From NCBI RefSeq assembly GCF_003646465.1, contig NZ_QZEX01000004.1, positions 310,001 through 374,000 on the forward strand: a stretch of DNA of 64,000 bases, written 5' to 3'. The position numbers and the translations under genes were made by a program. Positions 48,315-57,006 of this stretch are shown here, one piece after another (positions within the stretch are counted from its first letter, which is position 1; every line of letters begins with the position of its first letter). Under the pieces are notes generated by a model, which was given only the letters and a program-made list of their open reading frames with translations, did not search any database and was not told the DNA's origin. The DNA comes from Chachezhania antarctica (GTDB taxonomy: Bacteria; Pseudomonadota; Alphaproteobacteria; Rhodobacterales; Rhodobacteraceae).

Positions 48315-48728
48315 TCAGTCCGGGATCACGAAAGTGGCGTCGATCTCGACCAGCCAGTCTGGGCGGGCCAGTGCCGTGACCACCACGCCGGTCGACACCG
48401 GGTGAATGCCACGGATGTATTCGCCCATCGTGCGGTAGACGGCCTCGCGGTGGCGGACGTCGGTCAGGTAGACGACGACCTTGCAGAGGTGGTCCATCTC
48501 GCCCCCGGCTTCGCCGATCAACTGGACGATGTTCTGCATCACCTTGTGGGTCTGTTCGACCGGATCGTGGCTTTCGATATTGGCGGCGGTGTCCAGATCC
48601 TGCGGGCACTGGCCACGCAGGAACACGGTGGCGCCGCGGGCGACGACGGCCTGGCACAGGTCGTTGTTTAGGTTCTGTTCCGGGTAAGTGTCGGACGTGT
48701 TGAACTTGCGGATGCGGGTATGGGCCAA
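48315..48728 (-). CDS. RidA-family protein
   Basis: A 137-residue YjgF/YER057c/UK114 family protein, in which trimers hydrolyse reactive enamine/imine intermediates. Family marks include the VFLRGQCPQDLD strand, the HKVMQNIVQLIGEAGG helix, CKVVVYLTDVRHREAV and the end RPDWLVEIDATFV with the conserved Glu. The arginine that binds the carboxylate in canonical RidA is not in its usual C-x(n)-R-x-x setting, so this is probably one of the Rid subfamilies. Encoded with an aminotransferase and a flavin oxidase, both imine producers. Confidence 0.85.
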   Translation of the reverse strand: MAHTRIRKFNTSDTYPEQNLNNDLCQAVVARGATVFLRGQCPQDLDTAANIESHDPVEQTHKVMQNIVQLIGEAGGEMDHLCKVVVYLTDVRHREAVYRTMGEYIRGIHPVSTGVVVTALARPDWLVEIDATFVIPD

Positions 48729-48742
48729 TTCGGTCTCCGATG

Positions 48743-49993
48743 TCAGCCGGGCGTGCCGGGATAGGCAAGATAGGCGCGGCGCTTCACGATGTGGTCGGTG
48801 ATGTAGCGGGCATCGTGCCAGACGCCGTAGATGAAGGATGAAGCACGCCGGGTCTGCCAGGGCAATCCCAGGAAGTAGACGCCGGGTTCATCCGTGATCC
48901 CGCGCAGATGTTTGGGTTTCCCATTGGCATCGAACGCGTTCACCTTCAGCCATGAGTAATCCAGCGCAAACCCCGTGGCCCAGATGATGGTCGTGACCCC
49001 GGCCTGGGCCAGGTCGAGATGCGTGAGCGGATGGGTCAGGCAATCGGGATCGGGAAGGATCTCCCGCGCTTCGGGTTCCTCGGGCAGGTCCAGCCCGTTG
49101 GCCTTGGCGAAGGCGTCGGCCTCGTCCAGCACGGCAAGGTAATCGCGGTCGCCGCGGGCGATGTTCTTTGCCAGATCGTTCGAAAAGGTCAGCTTCCCAT
49201 CGGTGCAGCTTTGTGTCCGTCCGACCAGCGTGATGCCGGTTGCGGCCAGCGCGCGGAAGTCGACGGTATGGCCGCCTTCGGCACCGCTGACGGCGATGGT
49301 GACGTGATCGGCGCCGGGGATCGCCTCGGCATCCCACTTGTTCAGAACGCCCAGCCACCAGCAGTAATCCCGCCCGCGATAGCTGCGCGGCGGACGGCCG
49401 TGGGGGCCGACCGACAGGTAGACGTCACGGCCCGCCTTGCGCAGTTCCGCCGCGATCTGCACGCCGGAGGAGCCCGCGCCCACCACCAGCACTGCACCGT
49501 CAGGCAGGGCGCCCGGATTGCGGTAGGCGATGGAATGCATCTGCGTCAGGCCCGGCGTTTCGGGGACGAGATCGGGCATCAGCGGCGTGTGGAACGGGCC
49601 GGTGGCGGCGATGACATAATCCGCCTCGATAGGCCCGGCGCTGGTTTCGGCGCGGAAGCCCTGACGGCTCTCCAGCCGCGTGACCGAGGTGACATCGACC
49701 CCAGTGCGCAGGGGCGAATTGATCTGTTCGGCGTAGGCTTCCATGTAGGCCGCGACGTCCTCCTTCCCGGCGAAGGCATTGGGCGGGCAGGAGAACTCCA
49801 GCCCCGGGAACCGATCATGCCACGCAGGCCCGTTCGCCACGAGCGAATCCCAGCGCTTGGTGCGCCAGCTTTCGGCGATGCGGCCACGTTCCAGCACGAT
49901 GTGGGGAATGCCTTCGGCGCCCAGATGTTCGCTCATCGCGACGCCGGCCTGACCGCCGCCGACGACGAGCACGTCCGTCTTCTCGACACTCAT
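48743..49993 (-). CDS. Flavin-dependent monooxygenase / FAD-NAD(P) oxidoreductase
   Basis: A 416-residue two-dinucleotide-fold flavoprotein. The FAD motif VGGGQAGVAMSEHL starts at residue 11 and the NAD(P)H motif is VVGAGSSGVQIAAEL. Between them WRTKRWDSLVANGPAW and the IWATGFALDYSWL segment fit the group of bacterial flavin monooxygenases (YUCCA/CzcO-like). Expected reactions are N- or S-hydroxylation or oxidative decarboxylation of an amine substrate. It sits in the middle of the ABC/aminotransferase operon. Confidence 0.9.
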   Translation of the reverse strand: MSVEKTDVLVVGGGQAGVAMSEHLGAEGIPHIVLERGRIAESWRTKRWDSLVANGPAWHDRFPGLEFSCPPNAFAGKEDVAAYMEAYAEQINSPLRTGVDVTSVTRLESRQGFRAETSAGPIEADYVIAATGPFHTPLMPDLVPETPGLTQMHSIAYRNPGALPDGAVLVVGAGSSGVQIAAELRKAGRDVYLSVGPHGRPPRSYRGRDYCWWLGVLNKWDAEAIPGADHVTIAVSGAEGGHTVDFRALAATGITLVGRTQSCTDGKLTFSNDLAKNIARGDRDYLAVLDEADAFAKANGLDLPEEPEAREILPDPDCLTHPLTHLDLAQAGVTTIIWATGFALDYSWLKVNAFDANGKPKHLRGITDEPGVYFLGLPWQTRRASSFIYGVWHDARYITDHIVKRRAYLAYPGTPG

Positions 49994-50011
49994 CGGAAAG
50001 ATCCTTCCCTG

Positions 50012-51376
50012 TCAGAGCGCATTTTGCACCTCGGTTATCGCCTCGCGCAGGATATCCGACGTCCGGTCGATCAGCGTGTCGTCCATCACCAGCGTCGGCG
50101 ACAGGATAAGGATATTGCCCAATGGCCGCGCGATCAGCCCCCTGTTCTGGGCCGCTTTCGCGACCTTCAGGCCGATCATGTCTTCGGGCGTGAAGGGTTC
50201 TTTCGTCTCGCGGTTCTTCACGAATTCGATCCCCATCATGAAATGGCTGCCGCGCACTTCGCCCACCATCTCCAGATCCGCCAGCCCGCGCAGGTTGCCT
50301 TCGAACCGCTTGCCGGTGGTGCGGACGGTTTCGGGGATCCGGTCGCGCTCCATCAGCGCGATGTTGGCAAGGCCCGCCGCGGCGGCGGCGGGGTGGCCGG
50401 AATAGGTCATCCCGTGCAGGAACGTGCCGCCGGGTTCCGAGATGACCTCGTGAATCTCGTCCGACAGGATCGTGGCCGACAGCGGCTGGTAGCCCGAGGT
50501 CAGGCCCTTGGCCGTGGTGATGATATCGGGCTGCACGCCGAACACGTCCTTCGAGGCAAAGAAATGCCCCAGCCGGCCGAAGGCGGTGACGACCTCGTCC
50601 GAGATGTACTTGATCTCGTACTCCCGGCACAGCGCGCCCATCGCGGCGTGATAGCCCGGGGGCGGCACGATGATCCCGCCGGCGCCCATGATCGGTTCGG
50701 CGATGAAGCAGGCGATGTTCTCGGGCCCGATTTCTTCGATCCGGGCCTTCGCGTCGGCGATCAGGGAGGTCAGGAATTCGGCCTCGGTCTGGCCTTCGCC
50801 TTCGCGCCAGTGATGCGGACACCGCAGGTGATGGACGAGACCTTCTGCCTTGTCCCAGCCTTCGGAGTAGGCGGGCGTCGTCATCGCGATGGCGAGGTGG
50901 GTGGACCCGTGATAGGCGCCGTGGCGCGACAGGATCTGCTTCTTCTTCGGCTGGCCCAGCCTGTTGTAGTAGTGGTGCAGGATGCGAATGGCCGTGTCGT
51001 TTGCGACCGACCCGGAATTGGCGAAATGCACCTTGTTCAGGTGCCCCGGCGCCAGCTCTGCCAGCTTGGTGGCCAGCGCCGCGGCGGCGGGGTGGGTGAA
51101 GTTGTAGAACGTCGAATAGAAATCCAGCGTGTCCAGCTGTTCTGTGATCGCGTCGATGATCTCGCGCCGGCGGTGGCCCGCGTTCACGCACCACAGCCCC
51201 CCGATCCCGTCGATCAGCTTGTTGCCTTCGCTGTCGGTCACGAAGGCGCCATCGGCCCCCACGATGACCGTCCGCGCGCCGTCCTGCTTCAGGGCGTTCA
51301 GATCGGCGAAGGATTGAACGAGGTGCGTGTCGGCGGTCAGCACGCCATCGGTTGAGGTATCGAGATCGAGCGACAT
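50012..51376 (-). CDS. Class III (omega) aminotransferase
   Basis: A 454-residue PLP enzyme of the class III family, which transfers terminal amino groups of polyamines, omega-amino acids or amines to pyruvate or 2-oxoglutarate. The PLP lysine is Lys290 (TTAKGLTSGYQPL), the Asp-containing FISDEVVTAFGRLG motif (here KYISDEVVTAFGRLGHF) holds the cofactor pyridine and the N-terminal GGLWCVNAGHRRREI shapes the active site, as in putrescine/beta-alanine-pyruvate transaminases. Three nucleotides separate it from the nitrilase gene. The substrate is likely a product of the imported amine. Confidence 0.92.
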   Translation of the reverse strand: MSLDLDTSTDGVLTADTHLVQSFADLNALKQDGARTVIVGADGAFVTDSEGNKLIDGIGGLWCVNAGHRRREIIDAITEQLDTLDFYSTFYNFTHPAAAALATKLAELAPGHLNKVHFANSGSVANDTAIRILHHYYNRLGQPKKKQILSRHGAYHGSTHLAIAMTTPAYSEGWDKAEGLVHHLRCPHHWREGEGQTEAEFLTSLIADAKARIEEIGPENIACFIAEPIMGAGGIIVPPPGYHAAMGALCREYEIKYISDEVVTAFGRLGHFFASKDVFGVQPDIITTAKGLTSGYQPLSATILSDEIHEVISEPGGTFLHGMTYSGHPAAAAAGLANIALMERDRIPETVRTTGKRFEGNLRGLADLEMVGEVRGSHFMMGIEFVKNRETKEPFTPEDMIGLKVAKAAQNRGLIARPLGNILILSPTLVMDDTLIDRTSDILREAITEVQNAL

Positions 51377-51379
51377 GGG

Positions 51380-52147
51380 TCAGACCTTCTTGAAATCGGC
51401 AAGTTGGGTGGATCGGATGGCGTCGGGGACCGGCCGGTCCAAGTCCGCGATCAGCAGCGCAGGGCCGGGGCCTGCGCTGGCAAGCGGAATGGCATCGGGC
51501 CCGACGATGACGGAGCGTCCGCCGAAGATCACATCGCCTTCGGGGCCGCAGTAATTGGTGTAGGCGATGGTCAGGTCCATCTCGGCCGCGCGGGCGGGGA
51601 CGAGCGCGCCAGACACATGGGGGAAGTCGACGGGGTTGGCCGTGGGCACAAGGATCAACTTCACGCCGTCTTCCGCCAGCGCCCGGACATGGGGCGCGAA
51701 TTCGACGTCGTAGCAGATCATCAGCGCGGTGCGCATACCGTTCAGATCGAAGGTGCAGAAGGCGTCGCCGGGGGCGAAGCTGGCGTTCTCCATCGGTCCG
51801 AAAAGCTGGATCTTGCGGTAATGGCCCAGCATCGTGCCGTCGGCGGCGAAGGCGGTGGCGGCGTTGTAGACGGTATCGCCATCCCGTTCCGCCCAGCCAA
51901 GCGTGATGCCGCAGCCCGCATCGCGCGCGATCCCGGCCACGCGGGTGAACCATTCGCCGCCCAAAGGCTGGGAAAGCGTGTCATGCAGGCCGGGCTGGTT
52001 GTAGCCCGGCAGGTAGAGTTCCGGGAACACGATCATGCCCGCGCCCGCCTGTGCCGCGGCACGGGTCATGGTGTCGAGACGGGTGAACCCCGTCTCGATA
52101 TCGCCGTGCAGGGGCGTGGTCTGGCAAAGCGCGAGCTGCATCGTCAC
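51380..52147 (-). CDS. Nitrilase-family carbon-nitrogen hydrolase
   Basis: A 255-residue amidase of the nitrilase superfamily with the complete triad Glu43 (FPELYLPGYN), Lys112 (YRKIQLFGPMEN) and Cys145 (MICYDVEF). Its size and KIQLFGP motif resemble N-carbamoylputrescine amidase, omega-amidase and R-amidase branches. It hydrolyses amides or ureido groups and could free ammonia or a terminal amine for the adjacent aminotransferase. Its start overlaps the binding-protein stop by 4 nt (ATGA). Confidence 0.9.
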   Translation of the reverse strand: MTMQLALCQTTPLHGDIETGFTRLDTMTRAAAQAGAGMIVFPELYLPGYNQPGLHDTLSQPLGGEWFTRVAGIARDAGCGITLGWAERDGDTVYNAATAFAADGTMLGHYRKIQLFGPMENASFAPGDAFCTFDLNGMRTALMICYDVEFAPHVRALAEDGVKLILVPTANPVDFPHVSGALVPARAAEMDLTIAYTNYCGPEGDVIFGGRSVIVGPDAIPLASAGPGPALLIADLDRPVPDAIRSTQLADFKKV

Positions 52148-53169
52148 TTCTTCAGGTTGGTCCAGATCGCGTCGTAAAGGACCTGAACCTCTTCCGGGCA
52201 GGCCTGAACGAAGACGCCCTTGGCATCCGCCGGCGGGTTCGATTCCGGGGAATTGGCGACCTCCGGTTCAAGGAATTCCGCCACGCCTTCGACGCCCGCG
52301 GTGTACTGGGCATAGTTTGTGACAGCGGCGGCGTTTTCAGGCTCCAGCAGGAAGTTCATGAACTTCAGCGCGTTGTCGCGGTTGGGCGCGTCCTTCAGAA
52401 GGGCCACGTTGTCCATCCAGACGATCATGCCTTCCTTGGGGAACACGTATTCGATCGGCGCGCCTTCCGCGCGGGCCTTGGCCGAAAAGCCCGACCAGAT
52501 CATGCCCGCGGCCGCATCGCCCGACACCAGCACATCCTTCGCCACGTCCGACCCGAACGAGGCCCAGGCGGGCTTCGCCCCCTGCACCAGCGCGTTCAAC
52601 GCCTTCAGCTGTTCGCGGTCCGATGTGCATTGCGGGATGCCGGCGTAAAGCGAGGCCAGCGTTAGCGTCTCGCCCGAGGTATCCAGAACGTTGATCTTGC
52701 CCTTCAGCTCTTCCGGCGGCTCGAAGATCAGCGACAGGCTGTCGAGCGGACCGTCATAGGCTTCGGTGTTCACGGAAAAAGAGGTCGAGCCCCACTGGTA
52801 GGGGATGGTGCTTTTCCGGCCCGGATCGAATTCGACATCGACCCACTGGTCCTCGATATTGTCGAAATTGGGCATCTCGTCGGGCGTGAACGTGTCCAGC
52901 ATGCCTTCGTCGGCCATGATCTTGACCATGTAATCGCCCGGCACCGCGACATCGTATTCGCCCAGCTTGCCCGCCTTCAGCGTGGCCAGCAGCGCCTCGT
53001 TCGAATCGAACGTGTCCATGGTGACGGTGACGTCGTATTCCTCGGCGAACTTGTCCAGAAGCTCCTGCGGGATGTATTCGAACCAGTGATAGATCTTCAG
53101 CTCGCCCTCGGCGGCCGCCGCGGTGGCAAGGGTCAGCGCCAGCGCGCTGGTGGTGAGAAGTGTTTTCAT
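52144..53169 (-). CDS. Polyamine-type ABC transporter substrate-binding protein
   Basis: A 341-residue periplasmic binding protein of the PotD/PotF family. Sec signal peptide MKTLLTTSALALTLATAAAA, then ELKIYHWFEYIPQELLDKF, the standard PotD opening, and DSNEALLATLKAG. Acidic and aromatic residues line the expected site (YDVAVPGDYMV, IPYQWGSTSFSVN). Two cysteines (IPQCTSD and QACPEE) may form a disulfide. The ligand could be a polyamine or another cationic or acylated amine. It is 20 nt downstream of the inner permease gene. Confidence 0.9.
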   Translation of the reverse strand: MKTLLTTSALALTLATAAAAEGELKIYHWFEYIPQELLDKFAEEYDVTVTMDTFDSNEALLATLKAGKLGEYDVAVPGDYMVKIMADEGMLDTFTPDEMPNFDNIEDQWVDVEFDPGRKSTIPYQWGSTSFSVNTEAYDGPLDSLSLIFEPPEELKGKINVLDTSGETLTLASLYAGIPQCTSDREQLKALNALVQGAKPAWASFGSDVAKDVLVSGDAAAGMIWSGFSAKARAEGAPIEYVFPKEGMIVWMDNVALLKDAPNRDNALKFMNFLLEPENAAAVTNYAQYTAGVEGVAEFLEPEVANSPESNPPADAKGVFVQACPEEVQVLYDAIWTNLKK

Positions 53170-53189
53170 GTGTCTGTCTCCGCTGTTGT

Positions 53190-53996
53190 TCAGTTTCTTG
53201 ATTGACCCGCCCGCCCGATCACCCAGGAGAGCGTGACAAGAACCACCGAGACGCCCAGAAGCAGCGTCGAGATGGCCATGATGTTGGGCTTGATGCCCTG
53301 CTTGACCGACCCGAAGATCGCCGTGGGCAGGGTTTCGATGCCCGCGCCCTTGACGAAATTCGTGATCAGGAAGTCGTCGAGCGAGATGATGAAGGCCAGG
53401 AGGAACCCCGACAGGATGCCCGGGATCATCAGCGGCAGCAGGACCAGCCGGAACGCCTCCCAGGGCGTGGCGTACAGGTCCATCGCCGCCTGTTCGTACA
53501 TGTCGGGCACCGATTGCATCCGCGCCGCGATGGGCAGGTAGGCGAACGGTATGCAGAAGACGAGATGGGCCACGAAGATGGTCATCAGCCCGGTCTTGAA
53601 CCCGATGGTGATGAAGAAGATCAGCGAGGCGACGGCCGTCACGATCTCCGGCACCATCAGGGGCAGGTTGATCAGCGCAAGGCTGGCCATCTTGCCGCGG
53701 AACCGGCCTGTGCGGTTCATGGCCACGGCGGCAGCGGTGGCGATGATCGTGGCGCAGGTGGCCGCGGCGATGGCGATGACGAAGGAGTTGATCGCCGCAT
53801 CGCGGAAGCGGGGCGCCTCCGGCCCGGTGAAGACGTCGACATACCATTTCAGGGAAAACCCGCCCCAGCGGGTGATCGAGGTCGACGCGTTGAAGCTGTA
53901 GACCGCGACGATCACCAAGGGCGCATAGAGCACCAGCAGGCACAGCCATGTCGTGACCCGGAACCCGGCAAAGCGGCGGAGGTCGGTCTTGGCCAT
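53190..53996 (-). CDS. Polyamine-type ABC permease (PotC-like)
   Basis: A 268-residue inner-membrane permease with six predicted helices and the EAA-type loop [26 protein letters not shown] that docks on the ATPase. Similar to PotC/PotI. The ATG at 53996 shares one base with the stop of the upstream permease (TGATG), so the pair is coupled. Confidence 0.92.
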   Translation of the reverse strand: MAKTDLRRFAGFRVTTWLCLLVLYAPLVIVAVYSFNASTSITRWGGFSLKWYVDVFTGPEAPRFRDAAINSFVIAIAAATCATIIATAAAVAMNRTGRFRGKMASLALINLPLMVPEIVTAVASLIFFITIGFKTGLMTIFVAHLVFCIPFAYLPIAARMQSVPDMYEQAAMDLYATPWEAFRLVLLPLMIPGILSGFLLAFIISLDDFLITNFVKGAGIETLPTAIFGSVKQGIKPNIMAISTLLLGVSVVLVTLSWVIGRAGQSRN

Positions 53997-54916
53997 CACC
54001 CGTCCTCCCGCATTTGTGCGCGGGCGTGGATCAGCAGGACGCCCATTACCACGGTCAGCAGGATCATCGCCGCCGCCGCCCCGAACGGCCAGTTGCCGGC
54101 GGCGCCCTTGAACTGTTCCTCGATCAGCGACCCGATCATGAAGGTCTTGGCCCCGCCCAGCAGATCCGGCGCCAGGAACGCGCCAAGCGACGGCACGAAG
54201 ACAAGGATGCACCCGGCCACGATCCCCGGTTTCACGGCGGGCAGGATCACCAGCCGCAGTGTCGTCCAGCTGTCGCAATAAAGATCGGCGGCGGCTTCCG
54301 AGAGGGCGAAGTCATACCGTTCAACGGCGGCGTAGATCGGCAGCACCATGAAGGGCAGGTAGGAATAGAACAGCCCGACCTGCACGGCGAAGTTGGTGTT
54401 GATCAGCGACAGGGGCTCGGCAATCACCCCGGTCCACATCAGGAATTCGTTGAGCGGGCCGGTGTCGCGCAGCAGGAATTTCATGGAAACGGTGCGGATC
54501 AGCAGGTTCACCCAGTAGGGGATCGTGATCAGGAACAGCCAGACCGACCGGGTGGAGACCGGCCGCGTCGCCACGTACCACGCCGTGGGAAAGCCGATCA
54601 GCAGGCAGAAGAATGTCGCCAGCCCGGCCTGCCAGATCGAGCGCCAGAAGATGCCAAGGTAGGTCCATTCGATGGTGGGCGGTTCGTCCCCGAAAAGGCC
54701 CCGGTTCAAGAAGAACTGGTCGTAGGCGGCGAAGGTGAACTCCCAGATCACGCCGCCGCGGAATTCCTTCGTCAGGAAGGAATAGACGGCCATCAGAATG
54801 ACCGGCAGCAGCAGGAAGACCCCGATGAAGATCCATGCGGGAAGGAGCAGCCGCGGACCGCTGCCGCGATAGACCTCGGACCGGGAAGCGCCCCCGCCGG
54901 GCGCGGCGCCTGCCAT
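53996..54916 (-). CDS. Polyamine-type ABC permease (PotB-like)
   Basis: A 306-residue permease with six helices and the coupling loop [21 protein letters not shown]. The first helix is [21 protein letters not shown] and the periplasmic loop after it is long, as in PotB/PotH. Its start codon overlaps the ATPase stop by one base, and its stop overlaps the PotC-like start by one base. Confidence 0.92.
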   Translation of the reverse strand: MAGAAPGGGASRSEVYRGSGPRLLLPAWIFIGVFLLLPVILMAVYSFLTKEFRGGVIWEFTFAAYDQFFLNRGLFGDEPPTIEWTYLGIFWRSIWQAGLATFFCLLIGFPTAWYVATRPVSTRSVWLFLITIPYWVNLLIRTVSMKFLLRDTGPLNEFLMWTGVIAEPLSLINTNFAVQVGLFYSYLPFMVLPIYAAVERYDFALSEAAADLYCDSWTTLRLVILPAVKPGIVAGCILVFVPSLGAFLAPDLLGGAKTFMIGSLIEEQFKGAAGNWPFGAAAAMILLTVVMGVLLIHARAQMREDG

Positions 54917-55983
54917 CAGTCCGCCAGCAGGCGCGCTGCGCCTGCCTCCACGTCCAATGCCAGCCGCGTCCCTTGTGCCGGGATATCCGCACCGCTGCTT
55001 TGCATTCGCACCACCAGCGGCGTGCCATCATCGAGCTTCGCGTGCAGCTGGATATCGGTGCCAAGGTAGACATGGCTGTCCACCGTGGCCGTCACGCTGC
55101 CGGGACCGTCCGTGGGCGTGATCCGTTCCGGGCGCACCGACAGGTGGCCGGGGCCCGTCGCGGCCCCATCGGCGGCGGGCACGTCGATCACGGTGCCTCC
55201 CGGCAGGGCGACCGTCGCGCGGCCACCCAAGACCGTCTGCACGTCAACTTCCAGAAGGTTCGTCTCGCCAATGAAATCGGCGACGAAGCGGTTCACGGGC
55301 GCCTCGTAGATCTCGCGCGGGGTGCCGATCTGCTGGACATGGCCGTTGGACATGACGGCGATCCGGTCGGACATGGTCAGCGCTTCTTCCTGATCGTGGG
55401 TCACGAAGACGAAAGCGATGCCGGTTTCCCGCTGGATCTGCTTCAGTTCGACCCGCACCGCCTGCCGCAGCTTCAGATCGAGCGCGGACAGCGGTTCATC
55501 CAGCAACAGCACCTGCGGTTCGGGAGCCAGTGCGCGGGCCAAGGCGACCCGCTGCTGCTGTCCGCCCGACAATTGGCCGGGCTTCCGCTTGGCGAAATCG
55601 GTCAGCTGCACCAGCTTCAGCACCTGTCGCGCGCGGCCTTCTGCATCCCGTGCCGACCAGCCGCGCCGGGCAAGGCCGAAGGCCACGTTGTCCAGCACCG
55701 TCATGTGCGGGAACAGAGCGTATTGCTGGAACACCGTGTTCACCGGCCGCTTGTGCGCGGGCAGGGGGGTGATGTCGTCCCCGTGCAGGCGGATCATGCC
55801 CTCCGACACGTCCTCGAACCCCGCGATGCAGCGCAAAAGCGTCGTCTTCCCGCAGCCCGACGGGCCCAGCAGCGTGAAGAACTCGCCCTCCCGGATGTCG
55901 AGCGTCACGCCATGCAACGCGGTCACGCTGCCATAGCGTTTGACCACGTGGTCGACATCCACTGCGATGTTCTTCTGGTCCAT
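54916..55983 (-). CDS. Polyamine-type ABC transporter ATPase (PotA-like)
   Basis: A 355-residue ATPase that powers the importer. Walker A GPSGCGKT (40-47), Q-loop [13 protein letters not shown], signature [16 protein letters not shown], Walker [13 protein letters not shown] and H-loop [10 protein letters not shown] are all present. A C-terminal TOBE/MOP-like domain (from about 240) matches PotA/PotG. The ATG at 55983 is preferred because AAGAGGGG precedes it; an in-frame ATG at 56001 would add six residues and would sit inside the operator region. It is the first gene of the ten-gene operon. Confidence 0.93.
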   Translation of the reverse strand: MDQKNIAVDVDHVVKRYGSVTALHGVTLDIREGEFFTLLGPSGCGKTTLLRCIAGFEDVSEGMIRLHGDDITPLPAHKRPVNTVFQQYALFPHMTVLDNVAFGLARRGWSARDAEGRARQVLKLVQLTDFAKRKPGQLSGGQQQRVALARALAPEPQVLLLDEPLSALDLKLRQAVRVELKQIQRETGIAFVFVTHDQEEALTMSDRIAVMSNGHVQQIGTPREIYEAPVNRFVADFIGETNLLEVDVQTVLGGRATVALPGGTVIDVPAADGAATGPGHLSVRPERITPTDGPGSVTATVDSHVYLGTDIQLHAKLDDGTPLVVRMQSSGADIPAQGTRLALDVEAGAARLLAD

Positions 55984-56000
55984 CGGCCCCTCTTGCGGCA

Positions 56001-56067
56001 TACCCCCGGTTACGGGGCTTTATCGTAAGAAAGGCGTCTTCAGGGGGTACATACCCCCAGAGGGGTA
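56001..56067. promoter_or_regulatory. TACCCCC/GGGGGTA operator array between LuxR-type regulator and pot-like operon
   Basis: A perfect 7-2-7 palindrome GGGGGTACATACCCCC (56043-56058) is flanked by single half-sites TACCCCC (56001-56007) and GGGGTA (56062-56067). The last overlaps the ribosome binding site of the LuxR-type gene. The four half-sites lie in the 86-nt gap between the two divergent start codons. Confidence 0.75.
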
Positions 56068-56069
56068 TC

Positions 56070-56861
56070 ATGCAGCCACTTCCCAACACGGCCGAGAGGC
56101 ATCTGGCAGACGTCATCGGTGCCCTGGGAACCGACGATTTCGCCCATGCGCTCTATGCCTGGCTGGACCGCAGCATCGAAATCGACAACACCACGATGCT
56201 GGCCTATTTCCAGACCCGGAGGCCGGAGGCGCTGTTCTATCGCGCGCGCGTGTCTGCCGTGCATGCGAATATCGAAAGCAATTATATCTCAGGGGCTTAC
56301 CTGCTCGATCCCTTTCACGAACTTCATGTCGCGCGGGTGCCTGAAGGGCTCTACCGCCTGCGCGATTTCGCGCCCGACCAGTTCCAGCGGAACGAGTACT
56401 ACGCCACCTATTACCGCCGCACGACGCTGGTCGACGAAATGGCCTACGTGGCCTATCCGGCCGAAGGGGTATCCGTGCATGTCTGCCTTGGGCGCGACGC
56501 CAGTTCGGGTCGCCCGTTTTCCCCGCGTGACGTGGATGTCGCCCAAAGATTAAGCACGATTGCCTGCAGGCTGATCGCAAAGCAATGGGCGGGGCTCTCG
56601 TCCAGCGGCGACTATACCGATGCAAAGCTCGTCGATCGGTTGCGCGAACGCTTTGTCGAGCGTCATGGAATCAGCCTCAGCCGCCGTCAGTCCGAGGTCG
56701 CGCTGCTGATCCTGCGGGGGCATTCTTCGGTCTCCATCGGCCTCCGCCTGGAAATCAGCCCGCAGACGGTGAAGGTCTTCCGCAAGCAGTTGTACCGCAA
56801 ATGCCGGATCTCGTCGCAGGCCGAACTGTTCTCGCTGGTGATGCCGCTGCTTTCGGACTGA
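56070..56861 (+). CDS. LuxR-type HTH regulator
   Basis: A 263-residue transcription factor with a C-terminal LuxR/NarL helix-turn-helix (about residues 200-260: SLSRRQSEVALLILRG, SIGLRLEISPQTVKVFRKQLYRKC). The ~190-residue N-terminal part has no recognised sensor fold; it is neither a REC nor an autoinducer-binding domain and may bind a metabolite. It is divergent from the pot-like operon, with the GGGGGTA/TACCCCC array between, so it very probably controls that operon and itself. Activation by the transported compound is inferred. Confidence 0.9.
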   Translation: MQPLPNTAERHLADVIGALGTDDFAHALYAWLDRSIEIDNTTMLAYFQTRRPEALFYRARVSAVHANIESNYISGAYLLDPFHELHVARVPEGLYRLRDFAPDQFQRNEYYATYYRRTTLVDEMAYVAYPAEGVSVHVCLGRDASSGRPFSPRDVDVAQRLSTIACRLIAKQWAGLSSSGDYTDAKLVDRLRERFVERHGISLSRRQSEVALLILRGHSSVSIGLRLEISPQTVKVFRKQLYRKCRISSQAELFSLVMPLLSD

Positions 56862-56880
56862 CCCGCGTCGCGCTCGACCG

Positions 56881-56910
56881 GGTGCATGGGATCGTGTACG
56901 ATTTTGCACC
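56881..56910 (+). terminator. Nested hairpin after the LuxR-type gene
   Basis: GGTGCA (56881-56886) with TGCACC (56905-56910) encloses ATCGT-GT-ACGAT (56891-56902), 19 nt after the stop. It may terminate transcription or act as an operator for the AraC gene. Confidence 0.45.
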
Positions 56911-57006
56911 AGATGGAGACGTCCGCACTAACCGTCTCGGCTGGAAGCAGAATGCTCTTCTTGCGGCCTTGGGCTGCAGGCGGCGGGCGCAACGGAGACA
57001 CCGCGG

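Noticed and set aside
49019-51355. Plus-strand frame of 778 codons opposite the monooxygenase and aminotransferase genes
   Set aside because: It is the antisense shadow of two well-supported genes in GC-rich DNA and matches no family.
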